Source: Akkermansiaceae bacterium (lineage in GTDB: Bacteria; Verrucomicrobiota; Verrucomicrobiia; Verrucomicrobiales; Akkermansiaceae). Taken from it: a stretch of DNA of 64,000 bases. Below are positions 52,866 to 60,884 of this stretch, in pieces. Below the pieces are notes generated by a model, which saw only the letters and a list, made by a program, of their open reading frames with translations, was not told the DNA's origin and did no database searches. Position 1 is the first letter of the stretch, and the number at the start of each line of letters is the position of its first letter. The translations under genes were made by a program, and so were the position numbers. The DNA is taken from the NCBI GenBank assembly GCA_019634595.1, contig JAHCBC010000007.1:1-64000 (forward strand), in the 5' to 3' direction.

Positions 52866-54112
52866 CGCAGGCCCTCCTTGGCGAAGATGAGCGTGGCATT
52901 CGCACCGCCGAAGCCGAACGAGTTGGTGAGCACGCGGCTGACCGTCGCCCCGCGCGGTTCACGGATCAGGTCAAAGGTGCACACGGGATCGGCTTCACGG
53001 ACATTGAGATTCGCGGGCAGAAACTGGTTCTCCAGCGCGATGAGGCTGATCACGGACTCCACCGCGCCCGCGCCGCCCAGCAGGTGGCCGATGGAGGATT
53101 TCGTGGAGCTGACTTTCACGCCGGGAGTGGCCGGTCCCGCCCATCGCCGGATCGCATTTCCCTCGGCGATGTCATTGAGCGGGGTGCCTGTGCCGTGGGA
53201 GTTGATGTAGTCGATCTGCTCCGGCGACAGCCCCGCCATCCGGCAGGCCGCCTGCATGGTGGAAAGGGCGGCGTCACCCTCTGGTTGCGGCTGGGTGAGG
53301 TGGTGGATGTCCGTTGCCGCACCGTAGCCGAGGACTTCGGCGATCACCCGTGCTCCGCGTTGCTTCGCCGCTTCCGCGGATTCCACGACAACGAAGCCAG
53401 CACCTTCGCCGAGGGCGAGGCCATCCCGCGCGGCGTCAAAGGGGCGGGGGATGCCGGAAGGGCTGAGCGCCTGGAGCGCGTCGAACCCGGCGAAGACGAG
53501 CTGTGAGAGCGCGTCATAGCCACCGGCGAGCACGCGTTCCGCCCGACCGGATCTGACGAGATGGAAGGCATGGCCGATGGCATTCGCACCGGACGCGCAG
53601 GCGTTAGAGATGATCCGCAGGGGGCCTTCCACATCCAGCAGGCGGGCCATGTTCGTGAGCTGCCTCTGTGACTGGTACCACTCCACCCGGGAAAACTGGT
53701 CATGGCGGCGGCGACCGGGCCGCAGGGCCTCCTTGTAGTATTCCTCGCCGATGGGCATGGCGGCGGCGGAAGTGCCTACCACGATGGGCATCACACCACC
53801 ATCCAGCCCTGCGCTGGCGAGGGCCTCACGGGCGGCGATCCAGGCGAGCTTCGTGCCGCGGTCCATGCGGGACCACGCCCTGGAGGAAATGCGTGGGGAA
53901 GGGGACGTTCCCGGCAGATCGACCTGTCCGGCGGTGCCCACCCGTTGCTTCGACACGTCGAACAGGGTGATGGGACGGAAGGTGGTCTTTCCTTCGCGGA
54001 ATCCGGCCGCATTTCCCGCCCAATCATCCCCCATGGGTGAGATGATGCCCGCTCCTGATATGACCACGGGCCTCGTCTGGACCGGGTGGGGAGCGTCATG
54101 GAAAAAGGCCAC
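52862..54112 (-). CDS. Beta-ketoacyl-ACP synthase (FabF-like, active)
   Basis: A 416-residue condensing enzyme. The elbow ISNACASGANA holds the nucleophile Cys172. NSHGTGTP (His306), SSTKSSIGH (Lys338, His343) and NSFGFGGANA complete the FabF-type active site. It is coupled with the Cys-less homologue downstream. A housekeeping fabF would normally sit with fabD/G or acpP; none is here, so specialised fatty-acid or polyene synthesis is more likely. The start at 54112 is not fixed by a strong signal; VVISGAGIISPMG could begin nearer residue 15. Confidence 0.9.
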   Translation of the reverse strand: MAFFHDAPHPVQTRPVVISGAGIISPMGDDWAGNAAGFREGKTTFRPITLFDVSKQRVGTAGQVDLPGTSPSPRISSRAWSRMDRGTKLAWIAAREALASAGLDGGVMPIVVGTSAAAMPIGEEYYKEALRPGRRRHDQFSRVEWYQSQRQLTNMARLLDVEGPLRIISNACASGANAIGHAFHLVRSGRAERVLAGGYDALSQLVFAGFDALQALSPSGIPRPFDAARDGLALGEGAGFVVVESAEAAKQRGARVIAEVLGYGAATDIHHLTQPQPEGDAALSTMQAACRMAGLSPEQIDYINSHGTGTPLNDIAEGNAIRRWAGPATPGVKVSSTKSSIGHLLGGAGAVESVISLIALENQFLPANLNVREADPVCTFDLIREPRGATVSRVLTNSFGFGGANATLIFAKEGLR

Positions 54113-54186
54113 GGGAAATTTCTGGGGAAGTTAAGGCTCGTCAGACAGGGTCCGCGCTAGCTACGGACTGCCGCGCACCTTGTCAA

Positions 54187-55434
54187 ATGCTCTATCTCCG
54201 TTGGCTGGAAACCTCAAGGCGGCATGCCGCCCGACCTGCTGTTTTCGACAGCGGGCGAGTCGTTTCCTTCTCGGAGCTGGCGGAGAGGGTGGAGCAGGCA
54301 CCCGTGGCGGAATGCACGTTGGTTGCCAGGACAGGGGATGCTGGATTTTTCGTGACCATCCTCCGCGCGTGGCGTGATGGGGTGGCAGTCATCCCCATCG
54401 AAAAGGATGCGCCGGAGCCGGTCCTGAAATGCGACCCACCGGAGGGAACCTGTCTGGTGAAATACACACCCGGGTCCAGCGGGGTGCCACGGGCGATCTT
54501 CTTCAGGGACCGGCAGGTGATCGCCGACGGGGACCGGTTGTTCCATGCGATGGGGCTTTCCCCGCAGGTGCCGAACCTGGCGGTCATCTCGCTGGCCCAC
54601 TCCTATGGCTTTTCGAACGTGGTGATGCAGATGATCCTGCACGGCGTTCCTGTCTGTCTCGCGGCGGTGCCATTTCCACGGGTGGTGGAGGAAATCTGCC
54701 GCGAGCAGGAATCGGTCACCATCCCGGCGGTGCCGTCGATCTGGCGGGCTTGGCACCGGGCGGGCATTCTGCCATCCCTGCCGGTGAAGCTGGCGGTATC
54801 CGCGGGAGCGCCGCTGTCGCTCCTGCTGGAGCGGGAGATCTTCGAAGCCGCTGGGCTGAAGATCCACAATTTCTACGGAGCCAGTGAATGTGGCGGCATT
54901 TCCTTTGATGCGACGACCACGCCCCGGGACCAACCGGACATGGTCGGGACGCCCTTGCCCGGTGTGTCCGTCTCCATCGGTGCGATGGGGCGTCTGTTGG
55001 TGGAAAGTGATGCGGTCGGCACCGGCTATGACGAGGGGCGCGACGATGACCAGCTGAAGGACGGCCGGTATCTGACGCGGGACATCGCCTTTCTGGACGG
55101 GGAGTCCATCCTCCATCTCTCCTGCAGCACGGGTGGAGCGATCAATGTCTCCGGCAGGAAGATCAGCCCTTCCAAGGTGGAGGCCGCGCTCATGGCGACG
55201 GGGCTTCTCCGCCGCGTCCGGGTCTTCGGCGTGCCCAGTCCGGACCCGGACCGGTTCGAGGAAATACTCGCACTCTATGACGCCGGGCCGGGTGTTACGG
55301 TCGAGGCGCTGAAGCACGCGACCTCCAGCCGTCTGGAGTTGTGGGAGCTGCCCCGCCACTGGTATGATGCGCCGGAACTCTGGCAACTGGACGCCGCCGC
55401 GCTGAAGGCGAAATGGGTGGCGAAGGAACTCTGA
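54187..55434 (+). CDS. AMP-dependent acyl/aryl-CoA ligase-like enzyme
   Basis: A 415-residue adenylate-forming enzyme, shorter than usual (about 500-550). The P-loop segment is VKYTPGSSGVPRAI. NFYGASECGGISFD and the YLTRDIAFLDG segment are core motifs. SGRKISPSKVEAAL begins the C-terminal lid. The late lysine may be in LKAKWVAKEL. It is divergent from the ketosynthase pair with a 74-base gap. It may activate an acid for the condensing enzymes; no acyl carrier protein is visible in the window. Confidence 0.85.
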   Translation: MLYLRWLETSRRHAARPAVFDSGRVVSFSELAERVEQAPVAECTLVARTGDAGFFVTILRAWRDGVAVIPIEKDAPEPVLKCDPPEGTCLVKYTPGSSGVPRAIFFRDRQVIADGDRLFHAMGLSPQVPNLAVISLAHSYGFSNVVMQMILHGVPVCLAAVPFPRVVEEICREQESVTIPAVPSIWRAWHRAGILPSLPVKLAVSAGAPLSLLLEREIFEAAGLKIHNFYGASECGGISFDATTTPRDQPDMVGTPLPGVSVSIGAMGRLLVESDAVGTGYDEGRDDDQLKDGRYLTRDIAFLDGESILHLSCSTGGAINVSGRKISPSKVEAALMATGLLRRVRVFGVPSPDPDRFEEILALYDAGPGVTVEALKHATSSRLELWELPRHWYDAPELWQLDAAALKAKWVAKEL

Positions 55435-55449
55435 CGGACAACGGGAATC

Positions 55450-55986
55450 ATGCGGAGCATCAGTCAGTGGTTGAGATGTGAGGAATCCGGCGGGCCTTTC
55501 ACCCACTGCGTCCGCTGTCGGCTGCCACTCAGGGAGATCGCCGCGCCATGGCTGGTCAACAAGGACTACCACCGGGAGGAATGCGTGCTGGAATACGCGA
55601 TCTGCCAGCCGTGCCGCGATGTGATGTCGGCGGAGTTTTCCGAGGAGTCGAAGGAGTCCGTCCGCAACTTCCTCGAAAAGGAGGTCGATTGGGAGGAACG
55701 GCAGAAGGAATTCATGCTGATGCATGATGACGCGGAACGCCTGGAGGCCTGCATCTCCTGCCGGAAAGGGCGGGGGGAGTGTGAGGGCTTCTCCATCTCA
55801 TCGCTTTTCGATGCCGGTGGGAATCTGGTCACGGGGCCGCTGCCGCTGCTGGTCTGCAACGGATGTGTCGGCAGGATCATGGCAGGGGTGTCCCCGGAGA
55901 GCAGGGAGGTGTGGCGGCGATTCATCGCCGATCACTTCGACGGCCCGCCGGATGAGGACGGCATGGAAGGTTTCGGCCTCTTCTGA
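55450..55986 (+). CDS. Cysteine-rich, zinc-knuckle-like hypothetical protein
   Basis: A 178-residue protein with several CxxC pairs: CVRC (20-23), CQPC (53-56) and, in a second part, CISC (101-104) and CNGC (136-139). These could hold two zinc sites. The rest is helical and acidic. No family is recognised. It lies 15 bases after the ligase gene on the same strand and probably belongs to its transcript. Confidence 0.7.
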   Translation: MRSISQWLRCEESGGPFTHCVRCRLPLREIAAPWLVNKDYHREECVLEYAICQPCRDVMSAEFSEESKESVRNFLEKEVDWEERQKEFMLMHDDAERLEACISCRKGRGECEGFSISSLFDAGGNLVTGPLPLLVCNGCVGRIMAGVSPESREVWRRFIADHFDGPPDEDGMEGFGLF

Positions 55987-55991
55987 CCGGG

Positions 55992-57461
55992 TCAGGCGTG
56001 TGACAGCGCTTCCTCGAACACGGAGATGATGTGCTCCAGCGATTCCTGCCCGACGGATACCCGCAGCAAGTTCGCCGACACACCGCATCCTTCCGCCCAT
56101 TCAAGCTCGGTGTAGTGCGCGAGCATGGTGTAGGGGCAGACGAGTGTGAACGAGGTGCCGAAGCTGGGACCCTTGCTGAAGCGCAGGGAGTCATAGACCT
56201 TCGGGGTTTTTTTCTGCGACTTCAAGACGAAGGAAAGCAATCCGCCGAAGCCTCCGCCGGGACGCATGACGTCCTGGTAGTGCTCCGTATTGACCAGCGA
56301 CGGGTGCCACACCTCGGCGACGGCGGGATGGGCCGCAAGCCACTTGGCGAGCGCCAGGCCGTTTTCGTTGATGATCTTCATCCGGGCCGTGTAGCCCTTC
56401 ATGTTGGAAAGGAGGACCTCCGCATCTCCGATGTAAAGCGGTGCGTTTTCCGTGGAGTCTTCCGCGAGGGATTGGCGGAACTGTTTTGCGAATGGGGATC
56501 TGTCGCGCACCCCTGCCATGCCAGCCATGACATCGCCCGCACCGGACACCCATTTCGTGAGGCTGCCGGTCACCACATCCGCGTATTTCAGTGCGTCCAC
56601 GTTCAGCGGACCGGCGGCGGAGTCATCCACCACCAGAGGAGTGTTGCCCTCCGCACATGCCTCCGCGACACGCTTGAGGTCGATGGTGCGGAGGAGAGGG
56701 TTGCTGGGGACCTCCGTGAAGACTCCGGCGAATTCGCCTTGGCGGATGCGCTGGAGAGCTTCGTCGAAGGATTCGCCGACGGCTTCGTTCAGATAGACAA
56801 CGCCATGGCCGAAGAGTTCCTGGATTTTGAGGGAGTCCACATAGGGGAACTCGATCTGCAGGGTTTTCTTGCCCTCCAGCATGCCCGGGAGAGCGCGCTG
56901 GACCGCGGTGACGGCGGACATGCCGCTGGTGAAAATGAAGACATCCTCCGCAGGGATATTGAGATATTTGGCGACAGAGCGTGCGACGAGATGGGACTTC
57001 GATCCTTCGCGCAGCTTGCCTTCCAGGAAATCCTCCGCCTGGCGGCTGCTCACGACCTCGCCGGAGAACCTCCAGTAGTATTGTGCGTCGGCCTTGGCCT
57101 TCGCGGGCACCACCAGCACCTGGAGGCCATGGAAGCTGGCGATCCGGACGGCGGTCGATGACTGGCGCTCCACCCACCGGTGGGCGCGCTGGACGGCACC
57201 GCGGGTAGGCAGCACGATGACTTCCTCATTTTCCCCGGCGACCTCGCTTTTCGCGGTGGTGAACAGGCGCTCCACAAGTGGATGGCGGAAAAACCGTGGA
57301 TAGCCCGTGCGCATCCGGCGCGTGACTTTTTCACGTCCTTCCTCATAGCCCACAATGGCATCCCAGGTAGGGAGACATACCGAGCACGCGTGCAGGGAAT
57401 CTGGGAGCGGTGCCCCCAGATCCTCTTCTTGCCACGCAGGGTCCGCAATCAGGTCACGCAT
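55992..57461 (-). CDS. Cystathionine gamma-synthase-like PLP enzyme (fungal STR2-type)
   Basis: A 489-residue PLP enzyme of the Cys/Met family. The first 100 residues hold SLHACSVCLPTWDAIVGYEEG and TGYPRFFRHPLVERL, an extra domain typical of fungal cystathionine gamma-synthases (STR2) rather than bacterial MetB. The PLP part has TSGMSAVTAVQ and the cofactor lysine Lys303 in GSLTKWVSG. It likely joins O-acyl-homoserine with cysteine. The start could be 57461 (MRDLIAD) or 57506. It is convergent with the cysteine-rich gene (a 5-base gap). Confidence 0.85.
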   Translation of the reverse strand: MRDLIADPAWQEEDLGAPLPDSLHACSVCLPTWDAIVGYEEGREKVTRRMRTGYPRFFRHPLVERLFTTAKSEVAGENEEVIVLPTRGAVQRAHRWVERQSSTAVRIASFHGLQVLVVPAKAKADAQYYWRFSGEVVSSRQAEDFLEGKLREGSKSHLVARSVAKYLNIPAEDVFIFTSGMSAVTAVQRALPGMLEGKKTLQIEFPYVDSLKIQELFGHGVVYLNEAVGESFDEALQRIRQGEFAGVFTEVPSNPLLRTIDLKRVAEACAEGNTPLVVDDSAAGPLNVDALKYADVVTGSLTKWVSGAGDVMAGMAGVRDRSPFAKQFRQSLAEDSTENAPLYIGDAEVLLSNMKGYTARMKIINENGLALAKWLAAHPAVAEVWHPSLVNTEHYQDVMRPGGGFGGLLSFVLKSQKKTPKVYDSLRFSKGPSFGTSFTLVCPYTMLAHYTELEWAEGCGVSANLLRVSVGQESLEHIISVFEEALSHA

Positions 57462-57600
57462 CGCAGGAACTGCATGCCCGGACCTCGGGCGGAGGGCAAG
57501 CCGCATCTGAGCGAAGGGGCGAAAGTTTCCGGAAAAGTTGATTGTAATGAAATTGCATTGTCGAAAAGCGGAAGAATCCGCCGGTTTCAACGGCGTTATT

Positions 57601-58200
57601 TCACCCCAGACGCAGGGCCGCCATGCCCAGCCCGGCCAGTGCCATCAGCACACAAGCGGGCCTTTCCACCGCACTGCGGTACCAGGCGCGGTTCCAGATC
57701 AGGGCGACCGCCGCATAGGCGAGGCCCAGCACCGCCAGTTGGCCGAACTCCACGCCCAGGTTGAAGCTGAACAACGCGGGCAGGAAGTCCTCACGGGGGA
57801 TCGGCGTCGCCGCGAACGAGTGGGCGAACCCCATCCCATGGACCAGCCCGGAAACAAACACGACCCACGGCCGCCAGGCCCGCAGGCGGTTCCCGGCGTA
57901 AAGGTTTTCCACCGCCACGAAGGTGATGCTGAGCGCGATGGCCACCTCGATCCACTCCACCGGCAGGGCGATCACTCCGTAAAGGGACAGTCCCAGCGTC
58001 AGCGAGTGCGCCACCGTGAACAACGTCATCTGGAGCAAAAGCAGCGGAAAGCTACGGCTCAGGAAAAACAGCCCCAGGATGAACAGCACGTGGTCCAGCC
58101 CGTCCGGCAGGACATGGGTGAACCCGCTCAGGAAATACGTCGGGATCACCGCGCCGGCGGCGGCCAGCGCGATGATCGACCCGATGAGGACACGCATCAT
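57601..58200 (-). CDS. HupE/UreJ-like membrane protein
   Basis: A 199-residue membrane protein of the HupE/UreJ_2 type, with about six membrane segments. SGFTHVLPDGLDHVLFILGLFFL carries the conserved His and Asp of the first motif, FTVAHSLTLGL the second, and VHGMGFAHSFA the third; these His residues may bind a metal. Members are predicted metal (Ni, Co or Cu) permeases. The ATG at 58200 is the first of two in a row. It lies 69 bases after the TonB receptor gene and shares its strand. Confidence 0.82.
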   Translation of the reverse strand: MMRVLIGSIIALAAAGAVIPTYFLSGFTHVLPDGLDHVLFILGLFFLSRSFPLLLLQMTLFTVAHSLTLGLSLYGVIALPVEWIEVAIALSITFVAVENLYAGNRLRAWRPWVVFVSGLVHGMGFAHSFAATPIPREDFLPALFSFNLGVEFGQLAVLGLAYAAVALIWNRAWYRSAVERPACVLMALAGLGMAALRLG

Positions 58201-58269
58201 TGACGTGCGGGATACTGGAAGATCCGGCCCCGGAGGAAAGAAGGATTTCCCCCCGGCGGACACCCATGG

Positions 58270-60315
58270 TCAGAACCTCTTCGTGAAGGTCACGCGGAAG
58301 GTCCTTGGTTCCGAAGGGTGGAGGTGGATGTCCTCATGGCCGCCAGTCGGTCCGGTGCCCGCCGCCTCCCCGGGCATCAGGGATTCGTAGAAATACTCGA
58401 TGTCGTTGTCCTTCCGGTCGAGCAGGTTCAGGCAGTCCAGGGAGACTTCCCAATCGTTCTTCCGGTAGCCGATGCGGGTGTTCACCTGGAGGCTGGCGCG
58501 GGATTCCTCGCTGCCGTCCTCGATGAGAGGCCGCGGGCTGAAATAGCGCGACCGCAGGGTGCCGAAGAAGCCTTCCTGCTTGCCGATCGTGATGCCCGCG
58601 CTCCAGACAAACGGAACGGCTCCCGGGATCTTGTCATCGCCGCCCACGCCCTTGAGCTTCCCTTCGGAGAGCGTCACTTCGTTGTCAACCATCAGCCACT
58701 CCGTCGGACGCCAGTAGGTGGCCCACTCCACGCCATACCGCTCGGTGGCGGGGCCGGCCTCCGATGTACCAGCATCCCCGACATACAGCAGTTCGGAGTC
58801 ACTGTGGAGGTAGAAGAAGGAAAGCGTGCTGACCACGTTCTCCAAGGCCTCCGTCCGCACGCCGATCTCCCCGCCGTAGGTGCGCACCAGCGGATCCACA
58901 CCGTCCACGCCGAGGTTCACGCCGCGGGCATCATTGCTGTGGAAGCCGTAGCCGCCGCTCACATAAAGCTCGGTTTCATTCCATGGCCCGAAGACGAGGT
59001 TCAGCTTCGGCGAGATGATGGCGTCATTGTCACTGCCGGAGTTCACGGGGTTGTCGCTGTCCACGTCGAAGTGGAAAAAGTCCGCCCGGATGCCCGGCTG
59101 CACGCGGAACCATGGATTCACATGGAAGTCGAGCGAGCTGAAGATGCCCACCGTGTTCACCGTCACGTCATCCTGCCGGATGGTGCCGGTCCGCGCGCGG
59201 TCGGTGGTGTTGTAGAGGCCGATGTCGTTGAGGAAATCATTGCGGGTCTGCACGCCCACGATGAGGCGGTTCTTTTCCGCGAAGTCCCACTCCCGGCGGA
59301 CCTCGCCGCCCACGAACCAGCGCTCGTCCTTCTGCTCGAACTGGTCGCCGCCGCCGAGGACGTAGGTGAAGTTCGAGAACAGATCGAGGTCGTAGTAGCC
59401 GGCGTAGGCGTTCACATGGGTGCGGCCGTTGGTGTGCTCACGGTCCCACGCGGCCATCAGGCTGTAGCGGTTCGAGTTCCCGCCCAGGGTGGGGTCGATG
59501 TTACCGAAGCGGCTGAGCGTTCCGTCGTCGATCGCACGCTTCGGGATCTGGTCGGTGGAGTTCCAGTCACCGGTGTAGGCCATGGCGGTGAGGCTGAACT
59601 TGTCCTGCCCCGCTTCGTGGAAATACTTGAGGAATCCGTTCGCCCGCTCGGAGTCGGACTTCATCGTCCACGGTCCGTCATAGTAGTTGTACTCCAGCGC
59701 GTAGGTGAGGCCGGATCGGACGGACAGGCCGCCATCTCCGGAGGAGAGGTCGATGGTGTCGGCGACCAGGCCACGGTAGAAATTGTCCTCGCCGATGGTG
59801 AAGCTGGCGATCCCGGATGGCAGCATGTCGAAGAAACGGAACTTGGCCGCTCCGGCGGTGCTCAGGTCGCCCAGCTCCGCGAAGAACGGACCTTTCCAGT
59901 AGTCGATGGATTCGACCAGTTCCGGGATGATCGGGTTCAGGTCGGCGTAGCCCTGGCCGTGGGCGTGGGTGATGAAATTCACCGGCTGCCCGTCCATGAA
60001 GATCGAGAAGTCGGTGCCGTGGTCGAGGTTGAAGCCGCGGACGAAATACTGGTTCGCCTTACCGTCGCCGGAGTGTTGCGTGATGATGACGCCGGGAACG
60101 GATTCCAGCAGTTCACCGCGCCGGAGGAACGGGCGCTCGGCGAGTTCCTTGGCGCTGGTCTGGCCCTGTGAGGAGGTCCGTGCCTTGCCGATGAGGTGCT
60201 CCGCCTTGCCGACCACCTCCACGGTGGGCAGCTCTTGGGAGGTATTGGTGGATTGGGCGTTCGCGCCGAGTGAGAGGACGAAAAGGTAGAATGGGGAAAA
60301 ACGGGAAAATTTCAT
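58270..60315 (-). CDS. TonB-dependent receptor linked to HupE
   Basis: A 681-residue receptor. A signal peptide (MKFSRFSPFYLFVLSLGANA) precedes LPTVEVVGKAEHLIGKA and a plug domain with RGELLESVPGVIITQHSGDGKANQYFVRGFNLDHGTD and PELVESIDYWKGPFFAELGD. The barrel ends in an aromatic residue (VTFTKRF). It lies between a small membrane protein gene and the HupE-like gene, so it may carry a metal ion. The ATG at 60315 starts the signal peptide; the longer frame to 60402 overlaps the small gene. Confidence 0.92.
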   Translation of the reverse strand: MKFSRFSPFYLFVLSLGANAQSTNTSQELPTVEVVGKAEHLIGKARTSSQGQTSAKELAERPFLRRGELLESVPGVIITQHSGDGKANQYFVRGFNLDHGTDFSIFMDGQPVNFITHAHGQGYADLNPIIPELVESIDYWKGPFFAELGDLSTAGAAKFRFFDMLPSGIASFTIGEDNFYRGLVADTIDLSSGDGGLSVRSGLTYALEYNYYDGPWTMKSDSERANGFLKYFHEAGQDKFSLTAMAYTGDWNSTDQIPKRAIDDGTLSRFGNIDPTLGGNSNRYSLMAAWDREHTNGRTHVNAYAGYYDLDLFSNFTYVLGGGDQFEQKDERWFVGGEVRREWDFAEKNRLIVGVQTRNDFLNDIGLYNTTDRARTGTIRQDDVTVNTVGIFSSLDFHVNPWFRVQPGIRADFFHFDVDSDNPVNSGSDNDAIISPKLNLVFGPWNETELYVSGGYGFHSNDARGVNLGVDGVDPLVRTYGGEIGVRTEALENVVSTLSFFYLHSDSELLYVGDAGTSEAGPATERYGVEWATYWRPTEWLMVDNEVTLSEGKLKGVGGDDKIPGAVPFVWSAGITIGKQEGFFGTLRSRYFSPRPLIEDGSEESRASLQVNTRIGYRKNDWEVSLDCLNLLDRKDNDIEYFYESLMPGEAAGTGPTGGHEDIHLHPSEPRTFRVTFTKRF

Positions 60316-60394
60316 ATTGGAGGAGGATTGGAGACAAACAAACGGGACCACGCGGAACGGATCATGTCCGTCCCGGCGCGGGGTGGGTCGTTGT

Positions 60395-60850
60395 TCATCC
60401 AATCCTCGGCGGCGGCCCCGGCGGAGCCTGCGGCCATACCGGCGTCCACCTGCGGCACCAGTCGGAACAGGCGGCCAGTCCGATGGACGGCGGCGGCAGC
60501 GTGCGACCCATGCGCCAGTCGGTCGCGGGCATCTTCACCTTCCCGGAATCCTTGACGGGTTCCTTGGACGGGGAGGGGGCCTTTTCGCTTTTGGATGCCA
60601 TCGGCTTTCCGGCTGCGAGGGCGGCTTGGAATTCCCCGCTGCGCCATGCCTTCGTGAAAGCCGGGCCGATGCCTTCCTGCGGGATCTCACGCACCGTGAG
60701 TTTGCACAGGAGGCTCACCTGCAGGATGATCAACGGCCCCGCCATGAGCTGGAACAATGCCAGCGCATAGAGCCATTTCGCCTTCCTGAGGCATGGGATC
60801 CTGAACACGGCACGGATGCTGGCAGCTCTAACAGCGGCGGGCAATTTCAA
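60395..60850 (-). CDS. Small membrane protein upstream of the TonB receptor
   Basis: A 151-residue protein with one hydrophobic segment near 27-48 (LYALALFQLMAGPLIILQVSLL) and a Pro-rich, charged tail containing four Cys and Trp pairs. Unknown family. It starts the set small protein, TonB receptor, HupE, with an 79-base gap to the receptor start. A metal-handling role is possible because of that context and the cysteines. Confidence 0.55.
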   Translation of the reverse strand: MKLPAAVRAASIRAVFRIPCLRKAKWLYALALFQLMAGPLIILQVSLLCKLTVREIPQEGIGPAFTKAWRSGEFQAALAAGKPMASKSEKAPSPSKEPVKDSGKVKMPATDWRMGRTLPPPSIGLAACSDWCRRWTPVWPQAPPGPPPRIG

Positions 60851-60884
60851 TCACGCTTCCCGATAGGGAAATCCACTCTCTCCC

